NCBI RefSeq assembly: GCF_020085105.1
Contig: NC_058046.1
Coordinates: 11,445,675-11,509,674, forward strand
From: Siniperca chuatsi
Taxonomy: Eukaryota > Chordata > Actinopteri > Centrarchiformes > Sinipercidae
Length of the DNA stretch: 64,000 nucleotides
Direction: 5' to 3'
In this document: in pieces, positions 21,210-34,113 of the stretch
Position numbering within the stretch: position 1 is the stretch's first letter
Layout: each line of letters begins with the position of its first letter
Made by a program: the position numbers and the translations under genes
Notes under the pieces: generated by a model
Database searches by the model: none
What the model was told of the DNA's origin: nothing
What the model saw: only the letters and a program-made list of their open reading frames with translations

Positions 21210-22600
21210 ACATGTTACAGGCAGAGCGAAAGGAGGTGTTTCGGAACATATATCAACACGTGCCAAATAAATGAAAGACTGCAAAATGTTAAAGCCATGT
21301 AACTAAAGGTCTGCTGTTTCACCTGATGTTTTAAGCGAGGCAACTTATTAAGTGATTAATCTATTTTTATGCACTATCCCTTAATATCTGAATGAAATGA
21401 TGTGATAATACACAGCATTAGTAACATGCCAACATAAGTGTCATGTCACTGCTGCATCACTGCTTCTGTTCTGCCAACCATACATGTATATCTAGGCTAA
21501 TTATTTTTTGAAAGTATTATATTGTATACTGTACTTAATTAATCTGAAAATGATGTGCATGTGCATCTACTAAATTATTCACTGGATGAGAGTGGATACT
21601 GCAATTGACTGTAAAACTATGAAGGTTTTGTAAATTACACAGTGTAATTTAGCTGTATAGCATTTTGCATGACATGGTACAAATGATATAACTATGTAAT
21701 CCAAGCAATACTTACCATTGCAATACTTTAAATCCTCAATTATGTTTATCTTTATATATGAGATACTCTTGAATTTGTTTTGGATTTAATGTTCGTTCCG
21801 CAATAATAACATGGGCTCAGAGTCGGCATGAAGCATGAGCAAACTAAGCAAGGGACCCCAAAATTAAGTAGAGTGTTGAATATTGCTCTGTTTATTTTCT
21901 TTATAATTTAAACGTTTAAAGACATATTCCTTAATTTTGTTATAATTCCCAAATCCCCAAATGTCCCCCCATTTCACAACAGTACAATTTTTGGGGGGGC
22001 TTGGGAAATGAGAGATTTTTGTTTGCAAATACAGCAAATTTGGCGATTATAATTAATGATTTTAATTTGTGAGGCGTTATACAAAATTTGGGGATTTGTG
22101 GGAGCTATATACTATATTAAAATTATAAAAAAAAGTTCTAATCCTGTCCTATCTTTCTAAATGTACAGTCACAAACTGTATTTAATCGTTGCTGTGTACA
22201 TTTACACATGGAAGGGTCGCACGGGCAGAGTGTGCATAGGTAGGCAGGTGACAGGCAGGTAGACCGCGGATGGGCCTATTATACATCCATTACATGGATG
22301 TATAATAGGAACTGGATACGGCGGACACTCACAATATTACAAATCCCCCTGCGGCCCAAAACAAGTATACATCGCTGCAGTCTGCAGAACGGGGGTTGAC
22401 CCCGCCTGCATTTTTCTTTTTTATTGTCCATCTGAGGTTTGACAGTCTTTAAATCTGGATGATGGTGTATGATGCCCTTTGAGTTGTAGACTATATACCA
22501 AATGACACAAATAATGAAATTGCGCCATTCACATGTAAAGTAGTTTGTACTCACTGACATAATCAAAAAAATAAATAAACTCAAAAATAAATATATTAAT
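21210..22600. other. lgi3 3' UTR and lgi3-chmp7 spacer
   Basis: An AATAAA at 21266-21271 lies only 57 bases after the lgi3 stop and could end a short transcript; a longer 3' UTR is also possible. The rest is AT-rich, with no gene seen. A perfect 16-base palindrome with a 3-base loop lies at 22275-22309. Confidence 0.5.
22275..22309. repeat. Perfect short inverted repeat (16-base arms)
   Basis: Left arm CCTATTATACATCCAT at 22275-22290, loop TAC, right arm its exact complement at 22294-22309. Lies about 800 bases upstream of chmp7. No known function assigned; too short and AT-rich to call a microRNA hairpin. Confidence 0.8.
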
Positions 22601-22619
22601 GAAAATATTCAAACGACGC

Positions 22620-23113
22620 AAGATCACATCTCTTGCGCAGAGATGCGTATATAGGACACAAACACAATGTTCGTGAGCAGAGTTGAGGTGCGCTTGCTTT
22701 GTTTTTCAGGATGTCTGCGTGGATGGAGTTAACGCATTTGCTCTTTGGGACAGATATCCCCGCTTTATCGCACGGTTCTGAGTTATAAAACGCGCGCGAC
22801 CATATGTTGTTGATATGTGAGACGTTAGCTACATCATGGTGAAGTGAGGGTTTGCTCTGATAGCTGGCAGCGAAATGTGAGCCACACAGTTTTCCCTCAA
22901 CAGACGATATTTGAGCTTATATGGTCCTTGACGCTAAGTGGTGATATTTATTTGAGAGCGCGGAGGAGTGGAGGCTGGCAGTGGATGTTGCTAGCTAACC
23001 TAACGTTAACTTGGTTCTAAGGTAGCTAACGTCAGCTGCGTGAGCTGTCTGCTTGGCATAGCTAGCAAGTCGATAAAAGGTGTTTAGCCAAAGTTTAGAC
23101 TATAGTATTACAA
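22620..23113 (+). promoter_or_regulatory. chmp7: Probable chmp7 promoter / 5' UTR
   Basis: CpG density rises in the last 500 bases before the chmp7 start (CGCGCGCGACC near 22790, GAGCGCGGAGGAG near 22957, several ACGTTA and ACGTCA sites near 23000-23035), unlike the AT-rich spacer before it. This is typical of a housekeeping CpG promoter. No TATA box assigned. The transcription start cannot be located from sequence alone. Confidence 0.5.
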
Positions 23114-25878
23114 ATGTCTTACTCCACTGAAATGACCCTGTCACCAGAATGGGACGACGACGAGCGGATGAATTTTATGTTCTCCGACTTCAAGGAGAAC
23201 AGAGACGTCAACACGACGGACTGGGACAGTAAGATGGACTTCTGGACGGCTCTGGTCATAAAGAGCTGCAGGGACCGCGGCACTGTTTGTGTTAGTCTGC
23301 AGGAGCTGAACAAGACCTTTAGGAGGAAAGAAAAATCACCGCTGGGCTTGGCGACTGTCATCCAGTCCATGGCCAGGTAACTGTCATTGTATCAGCTCTG
23401 TCACTGTTGACTGTTCCTGTCTCTCTGGGTCAGTCTGATTACACTGCCTGTATTTTACCTTCTGCCAGATGTGGGAAGATCCAGAGGGAGTCCGAGTTTG
23501 CTGCCAATGTGGACTGTGGCTGGCTGTCCTGGGGTGTCGGCCTGCTGCTGGTAAAGCCTCTGAAATGGACTTTCTCCACTCTTCTGGGAAGCAGCGGGGT
23601 GCCTTTGGAGGAGTCCTTTGTTGTCATTGAACTAGTAAAGGTTTGTCAAACTCAATATTTCATGATGTCATTCAGATGCACCACAATACATGATGCTTGT
23701 GCCACCATGATTTTAGCATTTTTATGCAATGTTATACTTATTGTTATTAATGTTATTGCAGTAAGATGTGCATTACATGTATCTGAATGTTCCATATATT
23801 AATCCTTAAATTGCTACAAAGGTCCAGTACAACATTTGATACAAATTAATGAGTGAAATTAAATATAGTATGCATCTGAACAAAATCTGAAACATAATTT
23901 ATGCAAATTAGTTTGTGACTACTGTACCACCATAGGCATTTTGAACAAAATTAAACTTGCAACCATGCTGAATAGTTTCTCTTTCCATATCTCTAGTATT
24001 TCAGTTGGACAATACCAATTATAGCTGCTATATATAAAGTGAGTTATCTTCTCTTATCCAGGAGAAAGCAGCAGAATTACTCAGGGTGTACCGGAGCAGT
24101 GAATTTGCAAGCCGCTCCATCCTGTCATTTCAAGAGCTCTGTACTCTCTCCTCTGATGTCTGTGCTGATGAGAGCACCCTGTGCATGGCTCTCCTGCAGC
24201 TGCAGAGGAACAAGCAAGTGACGGTTTCATTGCACGAGGGCGAGAAGGTAAAGTGTAACCTACCACTCCACAAGCTGTTCATTCAAAGTCATTAGAGGTA
24301 TTTTTTTTGCAAGTCATCTGTCAGGACAAAACCTGTTGAGAGAGACTTTATCTTCTGACTGCTGGAGTAATGCTTTATGTTTCATTTGTCTTTATGTGTC
24401 TTCTTTACAGATTGTAAAGTTTTGTCAGCCTGGGCAGGATCGCGTTTCCCCAGTCAGTGATGTGGATATAGGCATCTACCAGCTGCAGCGCAGTGAGAAG
24501 CTGCTGGGAGAGCGAGTGGAGAAACTGGGCTTTGAGGCTGACAAGTACATCAACTCAAATATGAACTTAAAGTAGAATTAGTATTGATTGATGATGTAAA
24601 CTATATGTCTGGTAGGCATTTGTAAGCAAGGCAATCCCTTTGGGCAAAGAAGGTATATGATTTAGTCAGGATTAACTTGTTCCAGTTGTGAAATAACCAG
24701 TACTATGTGTGCAACTTGATGCTTTGGCCATTTTTTTCCCCAGGTATTGGATCAATAGTCAGAAAGATTGCATTTTAATGGCTCTTAAAGTCAGGCTTTC
24801 TTTCAGGTGCAAAGAGGAAGCAAGGGTGCTGCTCCGGGAAGGGAAGAAATCACAGGTAGTAATAACAGTTAACTGCAAAACTTCAAAATTTTATTGTGCG
24901 CAACCAAATGTCATAGCACTTGGTTCAGTTCAGTATTCACTGTCTGTCCCCACAGGCACTCAGGTGTTTAAGAGGCCGCAAAAAGGTAGAAAAGAGAGCC
25001 GACAACTTGTTCACCAAACTGGAGTCCATCAGAGGAATCCTGGAAAGAATAGCCCAGTCACAGACTGATAAGATGGTAAGAGGCAGAACGAACATCAACA
25101 CTCTTTCTGTGCAGTTGTCTGCAACCAAGTTTGTTGTCAGTATTTTAAGTGTGTGCTGAACATGTTTGTAGGTTATGCAAGCATATCAGGCTGGAGTGGC
25201 AGCCCTGAGACTCTCTCTTAAGGATGTGACTGTGGAACGTGCTGAGAACCTTGTGGATCAAATCCAGGAGGTAGCTGTTTATTTTAAGACAATGAATTGT
25301 GTATTTTATAATTTATTTATATATACTCTTAAGCATCTTAATGTATGTATTCTATTATTTAACCAGTTATGTGACACTCAAGATGAGGTGAACCAAACTA
25401 TATCCAGTGGTGTGACCAGCGCAGGTATGACATACTGTTAGTGCCACATCTTTAATATATTGTGTATATATGAATATCAAGGAGATCTAAGTTTGCCATG
25501 TTTTTTGTAGATGAAGACATGGATGAGTTGGAGAAAGAACTGAAATCTTTGTTGGACGAGTCAAAGCCGGATTCCATCTCAGGTTTACCTGAAGTTCCAA
25601 CAAATGGTCTGCGACCTTCTGGGGAGCCGAGCCTGCTCACTTCTCTGCCTGCTGTACCTTCCACCAACTGGGATATTACCACTGAGCAGCTGGAGGAAGA
25701 ATTGAATCAGTTAACCCTTACAGATTCAGGTTTGTGCTTTCAGATTTCTTAATTATTTTTTTTTCTGTTGGACTGTAATAAAAAATTATTTTGAAGTAAC
25801 GTATGTTCACCTTACTGTCCAGGCTTTCAGCAGAAGAAAATGACATCGCCAGTGAAGAGATTAGAGCCTGCACAGTGA
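23114..25878 (+). CDS. chmp7: Charged multivesicular body protein 7 (ESCRT-III)
   Basis: ESCRT-III-related adaptor that recruits CHMP4 and other ESCRT-III subunits to the reforming nuclear envelope, with LEM2, and to endosomes. Ten coding exons: 23114-23376, 23469-23640, 24062-24247, 24411-24544, 24807-24855, 24956-25075, 25172-25270, 25367-25424, 25511-25729 and 25823-25878. All introns are GT-AG and the exons join in frame to 451 aa (human about 453). The N-terminal half (from [17 protein letters not shown] to about residue 230) is the ESCRT-II-like tandem winged-helix region, including the [16 protein letters not shown] membrane-binding stretch. The C-terminal half is an SNF7 domain: basic helical hairpin ([20 protein letters not shown]), [19 protein letters not shown], the [17 protein letters not shown] helix, then acidic MIM-like ends ([23 protein letters not shown]). 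The start agrees with the human N-terminus after the initial residues. Confidence 0.97.
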
Positions 25879-26640
25879 TGGCACAGGCAAAACATGGCAA
25901 GTTTAAAGCTCTGCAACATATCAAACTGTATCTCTTAAAATTATTCTGTTAGTTCATAGAAGTTTAAAAAAAAAAGTACTAAAGAACTAAATTAGCAATT
26001 GCTAAATCGTAAAACAAAACCCAAGGAACTTTCCTCCATTTAATGAAAATAAAAAGGCCTTTACTGTGGAGGCATGCCAAAAAGGATTAAAAAAAAAAAT
26101 CCTTTTGTAAATTAACATGCTTTTCAACTTGAAAACTTTTAGATCTGCTCTGCTCTGAAGATCTCAAGTGAAATGTGAACATTTTAACAAATGCTAATAT
26201 CCTCTCTGGTATGCCACCATTAGGAATGCTTTTAATTTTGTGGTATTTTTGACAATAAGAAGAGAACTGTATTTGTGGTTTATCATAATGTGTTTATTGA
26301 TGTTTGTAAATGTCCTTCCTTGGCAGTCCTGTAAATTGTATTAAGTGGCCTTTTGAACTGTAAATATGAAACTTAAAGTAAAGAGAATATTATGCCAAAT
26401 GATTTATTACAGCCATGAGTATATTTAGTCTCATTGCAACATACCTGTGAGGACTGAAAAGCCTACCTTAAGTGAGTTTAGCCAAATATGTTTCTCAAAA
26501 TAAAATTTATTTTAATCACTTGTCTGTAGTGGTATTTTTATGTCAGTGTCAGTCACTGTGTTCGAAGCAGAGATGGAGGTGAGGAGAAACTACACTCTTT
26601 CCTACTTCTTTACAATCTTTCTGTGTGAATGAAACCAATA
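25879..26640 (+). other. chmp7: chmp7 3' UTR with polyadenylation signal
   Basis: AT-rich sequence after the chmp7 stop with no further exon. The best polyadenylation signal, AATAAA, is at 26499-26504, about 620 bases after the stop. The position is inferred from the motif only. Confidence 0.55.
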
Positions 26641-27062
26641 TAAAGGGACAGTTCACCCCCAAATAAAAAATACATATTTTTCCTCTCACCTGTAGTGCTT
26701 TTTATCCATCTAGATTGTTTTGGTGTGAGTTGCCGAGTTTTGGAGATATCGGCCGTAGAGACGTCTGCATTTTTTTATTTTATATAATAGGACTATATGG
26801 CCCTCTGCTTGTAGTGCTCAAAACGTCAAAAAAAAAAAATACATTTGAAAAACTCAACAGCAATGTCTCTTCCAGAAATCATGACCTGGTTACTCAAGAT
26901 AATCCACAGACCTTGTTGTGAGCAGTTTCATGTGGGAACTATTTTCTTTCTACCGATAGTTCCTACATGAAACTGCTCACAACAAGGTCTGTCAACTCAC
27001 ACCAAAACATAGTAAGAGGAAAAATATGTATTTTTGATTTTGGGGTGAACTGTCCCTTTAAT
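26641..27062. mobile_element. MITE-like element, family E
   Basis: Terminal inverted repeats TAAAGGGACAGTTCACCCC on the left and its complement (GGGGTGAACTGTCCCTTTA) on the right. A second inner pair follows (TACATATTTTTCCTCT on the left; AGAGGAAAAATATGTA on the right), then a 35-base snap-back hairpin at 26907-26991. TTAA is seen at the right edge. No coding capacity; the open frame at 26715-26921 lies within the element. Common type of fish DNA transposon derivative. Confidence 0.85.
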
Positions 27063-29316
27063 GTGTTCCACTTAGCAGTTATGGTTGGTTTGCAAATTTA
27101 CCTGAAATGAAGGCTATTTTACTTTTTGGTTTTTCCTGGCGTGGCACCACACCTCAAAGGTTTGGGGCAAAGTCAGGCAGACTTGTGGACCTACGAAATT
27201 TGCAACCTGCCAAGGAGATTCACAGATACACCAGCACCAGAGACTGTAGGCAGTTATGTTTATGAAAACAATGACAAACATGGTTTTAATACTAGTAAGC
27301 AACCTGCACCAAGAAAATGTGACTTGGTGTTTTGAGTATCCTGGCAACATGATACAGAAAACATGCATATTAAACCGCTAGAGAGGAATGTTTGCAATAT
27401 ATGGATTCACATTATGTCAGAGGCTTTAACATACACACACCTTTTCATAACTGGCCACAATCCATGGTTGATAAGACTAATGTTTGGTGACATGGTTAAA
27501 AAGAAGTTTAAACTTTCTTTTGCATATATGTGATAAAAGAAGCTTCTTTTTTCAAAATAGCTTTAAAAATAAAGTTGTGCTAATGCATGTTTTACTGAAG
27601 TATATACAGTGCTTTGGCCACCAGGGGTCACTGGCACTCACTCAACCAGATTATTAACTCTGGTTGCAATTAAATAGAGCTAAAGTAGCTTTATTGATAG
27701 CTTCTAGCACAGCCTCTTTATGCTTTTAAAATATCATTTACAGCATTTGGCCTTTAAAGACAGGTTCCACATGTAGCAAAGACAATAGGGTAAAAGAAAC
27801 AGCTCTACTATTGTGTTAATGTTTGTGCACAATATCTTTGACTTAAGACTGATGTTTTGACCAAAATTAACACAAAATATGAGTCGTTTTGTGTTCAAGT
27901 ATCACACATAAATATGTGTATATCTGCATGTATAGAGCAACTCAAGATCTGGAGACTGACTTTTAAAAATGAATTCTATGTCATTGGGAGTAATATAAAA
28001 ATATATTTGGATACATACTTGTAACAGTGGCAGAACAGAGAGTTGGATTGAAACATAGAGGCCAGATTAATTAAATATGTTGGACCATTAAAATGTCATC
28101 TGTTGCAGATTACTGTATATTTTAATCGAAATGGAATAATGAAGGTAAGAAATTCTGATTTATTGATGCCTGCCAAATGTACAACAGGGATGATATTGTA
28201 TTAAGATTATTTCAAGATTTGAAAGTGTTAGTATCAAGTGCCCTTTTCTTTTAAACCTGTTTAGTGCCACTTTAACAGTTATTATAATATATTTATATAT
28301 CTACATATGTTATAGTTTACAGGAAGACTGTGTTTTAGTTTTTGAAGGATCTGGAGAGTCTAGTGGTTGTTTTTATATTCAGATTATCAAGCCTGGTTCC
28401 AGTCGGCCCACAGGAGAGGCCTTTGTGTGTGTCAGACGTGACCCTTACTTGTTCCCAGAATTTATTTAGGAGATCAAAAATTCCCAAATCATTTATTATC
28501 AAGGGGCATTTGAGCAGTTTTTAGTTTATACATTTTTAAATGTTGTAGTGTTGGTATTGATAATGGTTGGTATGTCCTATTCTCCATTAAATTCTTCCAT
28601 CACTCATCTTTTATTGTGAATCAAGGAGGACACGTAGTGGTTGAACTGGTTGAACTACATACACATGTGTATAAACAGGTACACTGCTTTTCCAATGAAA
28701 CTCATCTCTCATCAGTAACAGCACACTCTTCGGAGTCAGTGTGACATTAAGTTGTTGTTGCTGTGAGACACTGTGATGTTAATAATATGATACTGAATGG
28801 TTGTGGGTGCAGACAGATAATCCGTAGAGCATAATGGTCACTATTCCCTTCTTTAATCAGTTCTGAAGTGCACTTTAGCAAGACAGCTCAGTGATCGGAG
28901 AATTTAGCTTTCACATATAATGTTGTTACTCTTCTTATTATACCCTGGTATCAATAACTAATTACACTATTAGTTACAGGGCACAAGGGGACACTGAATG
29001 GTCCGATGAGTCTGAACATGATGTGAAATATATGCTAGGACCTTTACAATCACCAGCTCTCAACCAAACTGTGGTTGACCTAACACCGATGGAAGATTTT
29101 GAACACAAAATGAGGGAATATCTTGTAGAAGAATGGTGTTCATCTTTCCAGTGGACATCCAGAGGCTTGTCAAATCTATGCCAAGGAGCACTGAAGTTGT
29201 TCTGGAGGCTTGTAATGGCCCAACACCTCACTAAGACACTTAATATTGTCTTTTCCTTTAGTTTGTCACCCATATGTACAAACAGAAACCAAGTAACCAA
29301 ACCCAAAAAGCATTGC
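27063..29316. other. Spacer between convergent chmp7 and ccdc92
   Basis: AT-rich, with no supported gene or RNA gene. The open stretch at 29023-29436 has no recognisable domain and overlaps the predicted 3' end of ccdc92. Confidence 0.5.
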
Positions 29317-29645
29317 TTTATTGTATTGATTTATACGTATACTTCAAGGACAAGTGATATTAATGTGAAAAGCAGGTTATTAAGTGATTATAATTACCGT
29401 CATGTTGGTGGTGCAGTGGCTACTGTCAATATCTGAGGTGCTTTTGTGTTCTCTATTGAACAATAAATTAAAAAAGAATTCATTACAAATGTACAGCCTT
29501 TATAAAGTACAGTTAGTAATATCACAAAATCCTATTACAGCAGTGTTTTCAAAAATGCCCTTGTATCACAAATAAGATCAGTAGATTTTGTTTAAGCCAA
29601 AACTTAATTCTCTCACAGGCCTTCATTGTCTCTCTCTGAAACACA

Positions 29646-29709
<64 letters not shown>

Positions 29710-30420
29710 CGCCTTGTTCACCATCATTTCATACTGCATTTACATGTGCACCGCTGCTGTTTTTGCCAGTCAACGAAAGAAAGGTGAAGTTACAGCTCTT
29801 TCACGTTTCACAAGCAAATTTCAATTGCACATTATGCAGCTTGTACTTACAGTAACGTTATTATACTGATACAGAAGAAGATGAAAGACATTCGGGGGAG
29901 TATTAAGTTTAATAATTCCAGTTCTACCCTATGCAGCTGCACACATCTTATATAGTTTGTTGATATGTCCAGACTATTGTTGAGAAGATGGAGCAGACAG
30001 AGATATGTAAAGGTAACTATTAGCCATGACTACACTACACAGCTTGTATATGGTTAAACCGGTCGAGCAGGCACTGATGCAGATATTTGGCTGAGAGTTT
30101 GTTGTATGCACCACATGAGACAGAATGAAGTGAAAGTCGAAGCAAAAGGTCAAGATGTGTATAATACAAGATCTCACTGGGTTGTAAATAAGAAACATTT
30201 GGCATGCTTTATAGTAGTCCTTTTGTAATGTATATTAAGAAAAACAAAAGTCTTAATGGAATACCATGAACAAAATGATAATTTAGTATTTTTTTTCATT
30301 TCGCAGTGTTGCGTAGAAAGCAGGCTACACAGTGGGTCAGGCTCCTTCCTGCTCTTGCAGTGTAGGGTAGTAGGGTGTATACAGTAGATGTGCGTTTCTG
30401 TGAATGTTAGCATTGTAGTG
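29317..30420 (-). other. ccdc92: Probable ccdc92 3' UTR
   Basis: On the minus strand, the first good AATAAA after the ccdc92 stop that I can place is at 29322-29317, giving about 1.1 kb of 3' UTR. It contains a compound (CT)n(AC)n microsatellite. The end is inferred from the motif only. Confidence 0.4.
29640..29703. repeat. (CT)n(AC)n compound microsatellite
   Basis: About 30 bases of CT followed by about 26 bases of AC, in the predicted ccdc92 3' UTR. Confidence 0.9.
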
Positions 30421-33401
30421 TTAAACTGTCCTGTCGGCTCCCGAGCGCTTCCGCACAACCTTCTCCTCATTGACCTGGTCCACTGCCAGTGTCTCCAGCT
30501 CTGCTTGCGGTGGGGCCAGGGGAGTGGTGCCATGTGGGATGCGGTGCGCCACGCCCACATGAGCCCTGTACTGACGGTCCCGGGCGGGGCTGTGACGAGG
30601 GCTGGCCGTAGCACCCAGGGGGCCGACAGGGGACCGCTCAGAGGCAATAGGAGGGATAACGGCAGGCCGTTCTCGCATCACCTGTGGTTCAGGAGACTCT
30701 CTCCCAGCCTGCAAGAAGGGTGTGGGGTCGGGCATGGCGTCTACTGTCTCCCGCAGAACCAGCCGCCTACCGTCCGGGCCAAGCCGATACACCTCTGTCA
30801 ACTCTGGGTGAAGAGGCTGGGAAAGACTCTTCTTCATGCGCCGCCGTGGGGTTTCAGGCTGCCTGTCCTTGGATGGTGGAGGCGTGGGCTTGTATGAGGT
30901 GACTGGACTGACGTTGGGGCTGGCCTCAGACGAACTGCCGGCTAACAGCTTCTTCTTGGTAGCGTGAAGCTGTGAGGTAAGGTAAGCAATAGTGCTCGCT
31001 CTCTGCTCCAGCTCCCCGGACAAAACAGCCAGCTTGTGGCTCTTCATCTTGAGCTCCTCCAGGTATTTCTTCTCCCTCTCCTTAATGGTGTTTTCCAGGA
31101 CGGAGATCATGGCGTTCTTCTGCTCAAGGTCCCTGAGCAGCTCTGTGTTCTCCTCCTCCTTCTTCTTCAGCTGGGCCTCCAGCTCCTCACATCTCCTTTG
31201 CAGCTCCTTGCATCGGACCTCACTGCTGTCTGTAGACACAATAAAAAAACTGTTAAAATAGCAGCTCTGACATGTATGCACAGATGCATACATGTAGTAA
31301 AAAGCAAACATAAGTACAGATAAATAAGTGCACACAAGAAATACACACCCAGAGACATACATATCCCCAGACCTGACCAACCATTAGTACATTAAGTGCA
31401 GACACTGACTATGGACAGTCTGTCAGCTGACAGAGACAGTAAGATCCTATGGAGACTCATCTGCAGTAGGCAGAAAGTGCCAGTCTCACATTACAGATCT
31501 GGTAGACAGCAAGGGCACTGTTCTCCTCCTCTGACCTTCATCACTGCTGCGGCCACCTTGCCCTGCCCCACCCAGTTACAGCCTATACAGCCATGTTTCT
31601 ACATGTGCAAAAACCATGGAAAAAAATACATTTATATATATTATGTATATAAATGTGTATATATCACAATGGGCAAGTTTTCCTAAACTCAGTATCAAAT
31701 ACAGGGATGGTTAGAAAGATGACTGTTGCTTTCCCTTAATGTTTTGAAAGGGGGGCTGGTAAATTTTCTCCCCAGCTGGAGCAGCTGAGCCCTGCTGCAT
31801 TAAGCAGGTTGCAGGCTGTGCATTAGCGCTGTGACAGATAATCTCATTTCCTGCACTCCAATTTCTGAGATGTCCCACACTAACATGATAGTGCCTCTAA
31901 CTGGAGGCCCTAATAATATTGCTCAGATCTGGGCCAGCCATGTTAAAAGACCTATAACATATTGTCATCCTGGTGAGATCCAACATGCCTCCTGCTCAGT
32001 TACACACATCAGTGGGGTCATGTGAGTAAATTAAACTGTATGCAGCCTGCCAGGGGCCTCCCTGACTGTACTGTGCTGTACTTCAAGCCAGTATAAAGAC
32101 AGTGGAGCTGGGTCTGAATCAGACCAGTGTTGTGACTCCATGTCATGGCTTTGGTAACATAGGGGGAGGGGCAGTTGGCAATGAGCAGTGGGAGCTCTAA
32201 TGAACAGCAGGGAGTCCAACAATGCAATGCAATGCTTCCTGGGTGGGACTTTGTTACCAGGAAACAGGTAGAGCCCCCTGCTCTCAGGCCTGTGCACTGA
32301 CACAGACCTCTATTTCAGCAAAAAACACAGATTTATACCATTGACTTTTGTAGAGTTGTGTCTGCACTTTCACAATTTGAATCACTTGTTTAAAAATATA
32401 ATTGTACTCCTACTACTGTCATAGAACACTAACTCTAGATGAAACCCCACACAGGACTCACACTTCAACAAAACCACAGTTCAGAATGTTACCAGTAATT
32501 ACATTTCTGCAACAAATTAATATTGATGGAAACTAATGAGACTAGACATCGAAAGTTAGTGGTAAAACTGATGTGCGTGTTTACCAGAGTATGATGGAGG
32601 CTTACCTGAGGGATCAGAGCTTCTCACAGTGAGCTCATATGTCAGGTCTGTGAAAAAAGGAGAGGGTTACTTACATGTCTGCGTCACATGAGGTTGCAAA
32701 AGGGCAGCTATCAAACAGCATGCTCCTCACACAGACTAACTAGCAGCAATGCATGTTTGGGGAAAATGTGTCAAGTGCTTGCCATATGGCGAAGTATTCA
32801 TTTAACAAGATTAATGAGTTCCACATCAGCTTTAGTGACAGGTTAGCCAAGGATACGGGAAATCAGGGCTAAAGCATGCAATGTCCTGTTTTCCTGGGTG
32901 ACCATCTTTATATCCTCCCTTTGTGGAGGAGTCTTTCTATTCCTTGTGGTATACTCAATTCAGGCTTTGCTGTGTTGCATTGCTACAGTGCAGGGTGTAC
33001 TCACTAATGCTTGAGTGCATTTCCCATAAGTCATCATATTCTCTCTAAAAGGTTTAATAGTGGCACACAGCCTCTTGTTTACATTTTGTCCCAAATATCC
33101 ACTACGTACATCTGTCCCGGTTATGAATTTGAGGACAATAGGATCATTACTGACATTTATTGTTTGCTTTACTGTTTTCAAATGTTCCATCTGTTCTTGA
33201 GATATACTCTTAAGAAGTTCTTTAATGTCCCGGTTTTAGAAGTGGCTACTTGTGGCTGTGCTCACCTGTGCATTGCTGTTGTAATCTGCGGATCTCTGCG
33301 TGTAGCCCCTTCAACGTGTTGGCATGGTCCTGCTGGAGGAAGAGCAGGTTTTTCTGCGCACTGTGCAGCTGATTTTCCAGTGTTACATTTGCTGATGCCA
33401 T
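30421..33401 (-). CDS. ccdc92: Coiled-coil domain-containing protein 92
   Basis: Coiled-coil protein; the mammalian protein is known at centrioles and the ciliary base and binds CEP164. Three coding exons on the minus strand: 33401-33266 (start), 32647-32606 and 31229-30421 (stop TAA). They are joined by GT-AG introns, both phase 1, giving 328 aa (human about 331). Residues 1-60 hold the conserved family N-terminus (LENQLHSAQKNLLFLQ, then CTDLTYELTVRSS across both junctions). Residues about 60-135 form a heptad-rich coiled coil (RCEELEAQLKKKEEENTELL; AMISVLENTIKEREKKYLEE; ASTIAYLTSQLHATKKKLL). The basic patch PRRRMKKSLSQPLHPE and the end VVRKRSGADRTV match human CCDC92 closely. The shorter mid-region PTPFLQAG...VIPPIASERS is also conserved. 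Its first intron hosts a dead LINE. A fish paralogue (ccdc92-like) is possible but less likely. Confidence 0.95.
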
Positions 33402-33437
33402 GACTGATTATGTTCAGACACACACCAGCCTTGCAAC
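33402..33437 (-). other. ccdc92: ccdc92 exon 2, untranslated part
   Basis: On the minus strand a long pyrimidine tract (about 33495-33440) ends in CTGGAG, so the coding exon probably begins at 33437 with 36 bases of leader before the ATG. Inferred from the splice acceptor pattern. Confidence 0.45.
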
Positions 33438-34113
33438 CTCCAGACACAGAAGACAGAAAACAAGGAGAGATGGAGAAAAAGAGAGAGAAGGAGAAGATGA
33501 TAAACAAAACTCAGCCCATCTGGCAAACAGACCGTTACTTCTCACCCTTTCGCCCATAAACATCTGGATTTCGGGATGTGGTCCAACTTTGCTCTGTCTG
33601 CCAACTGGCAAAGGCAATCTGCTTTAGATGACAGATCGAATTAATCACTATTGGATAATACCATCAAATCCATTCACAATGAAGGCCACTTGGCACTTCA
33701 ACAAACAGAGCAAGTGTAAAAATTTTAACCCTGTGCGTTGATAAAAAGAGCAGCAAACATGCTGATGAAAAAGTGATGATGCACATTTATTAATATGCAG
33801 AGTAGGTGTGTACGCTATCATCATTAATAAGGCTGGCCTTTTTTTGCTTGCTGTAATTAGCAAGCAATCACTGAAATATAGCTATTGATTGAGAACCTGA
33901 GAGTGAGCAGTGTGGGCCTTCAAAACTCAGACATCTGAAAGGTAACACTAATCTAATATACGCTAATCTAATCTACACTTTATATAGTAATTTTGTTAGT
34001 ACATACAGTGGAAATACTCTTCAACAGCACATAAGATACCTAAGAAAATCAAATTCAAGCCTTACACTGAAATTAAAGTGGCAAATTAGAAAAGTCTAAA
34101 AAATTAGATCATG

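Noticed and set aside
26715-26921. 68-codon open frame
   Set aside because: Lies wholly inside the family E MITE.
30388-30897. 169-codon plus-strand open frame
   Set aside because: Antisense shadow of the last ccdc92 exon; its residues follow from the codon usage of the real gene.
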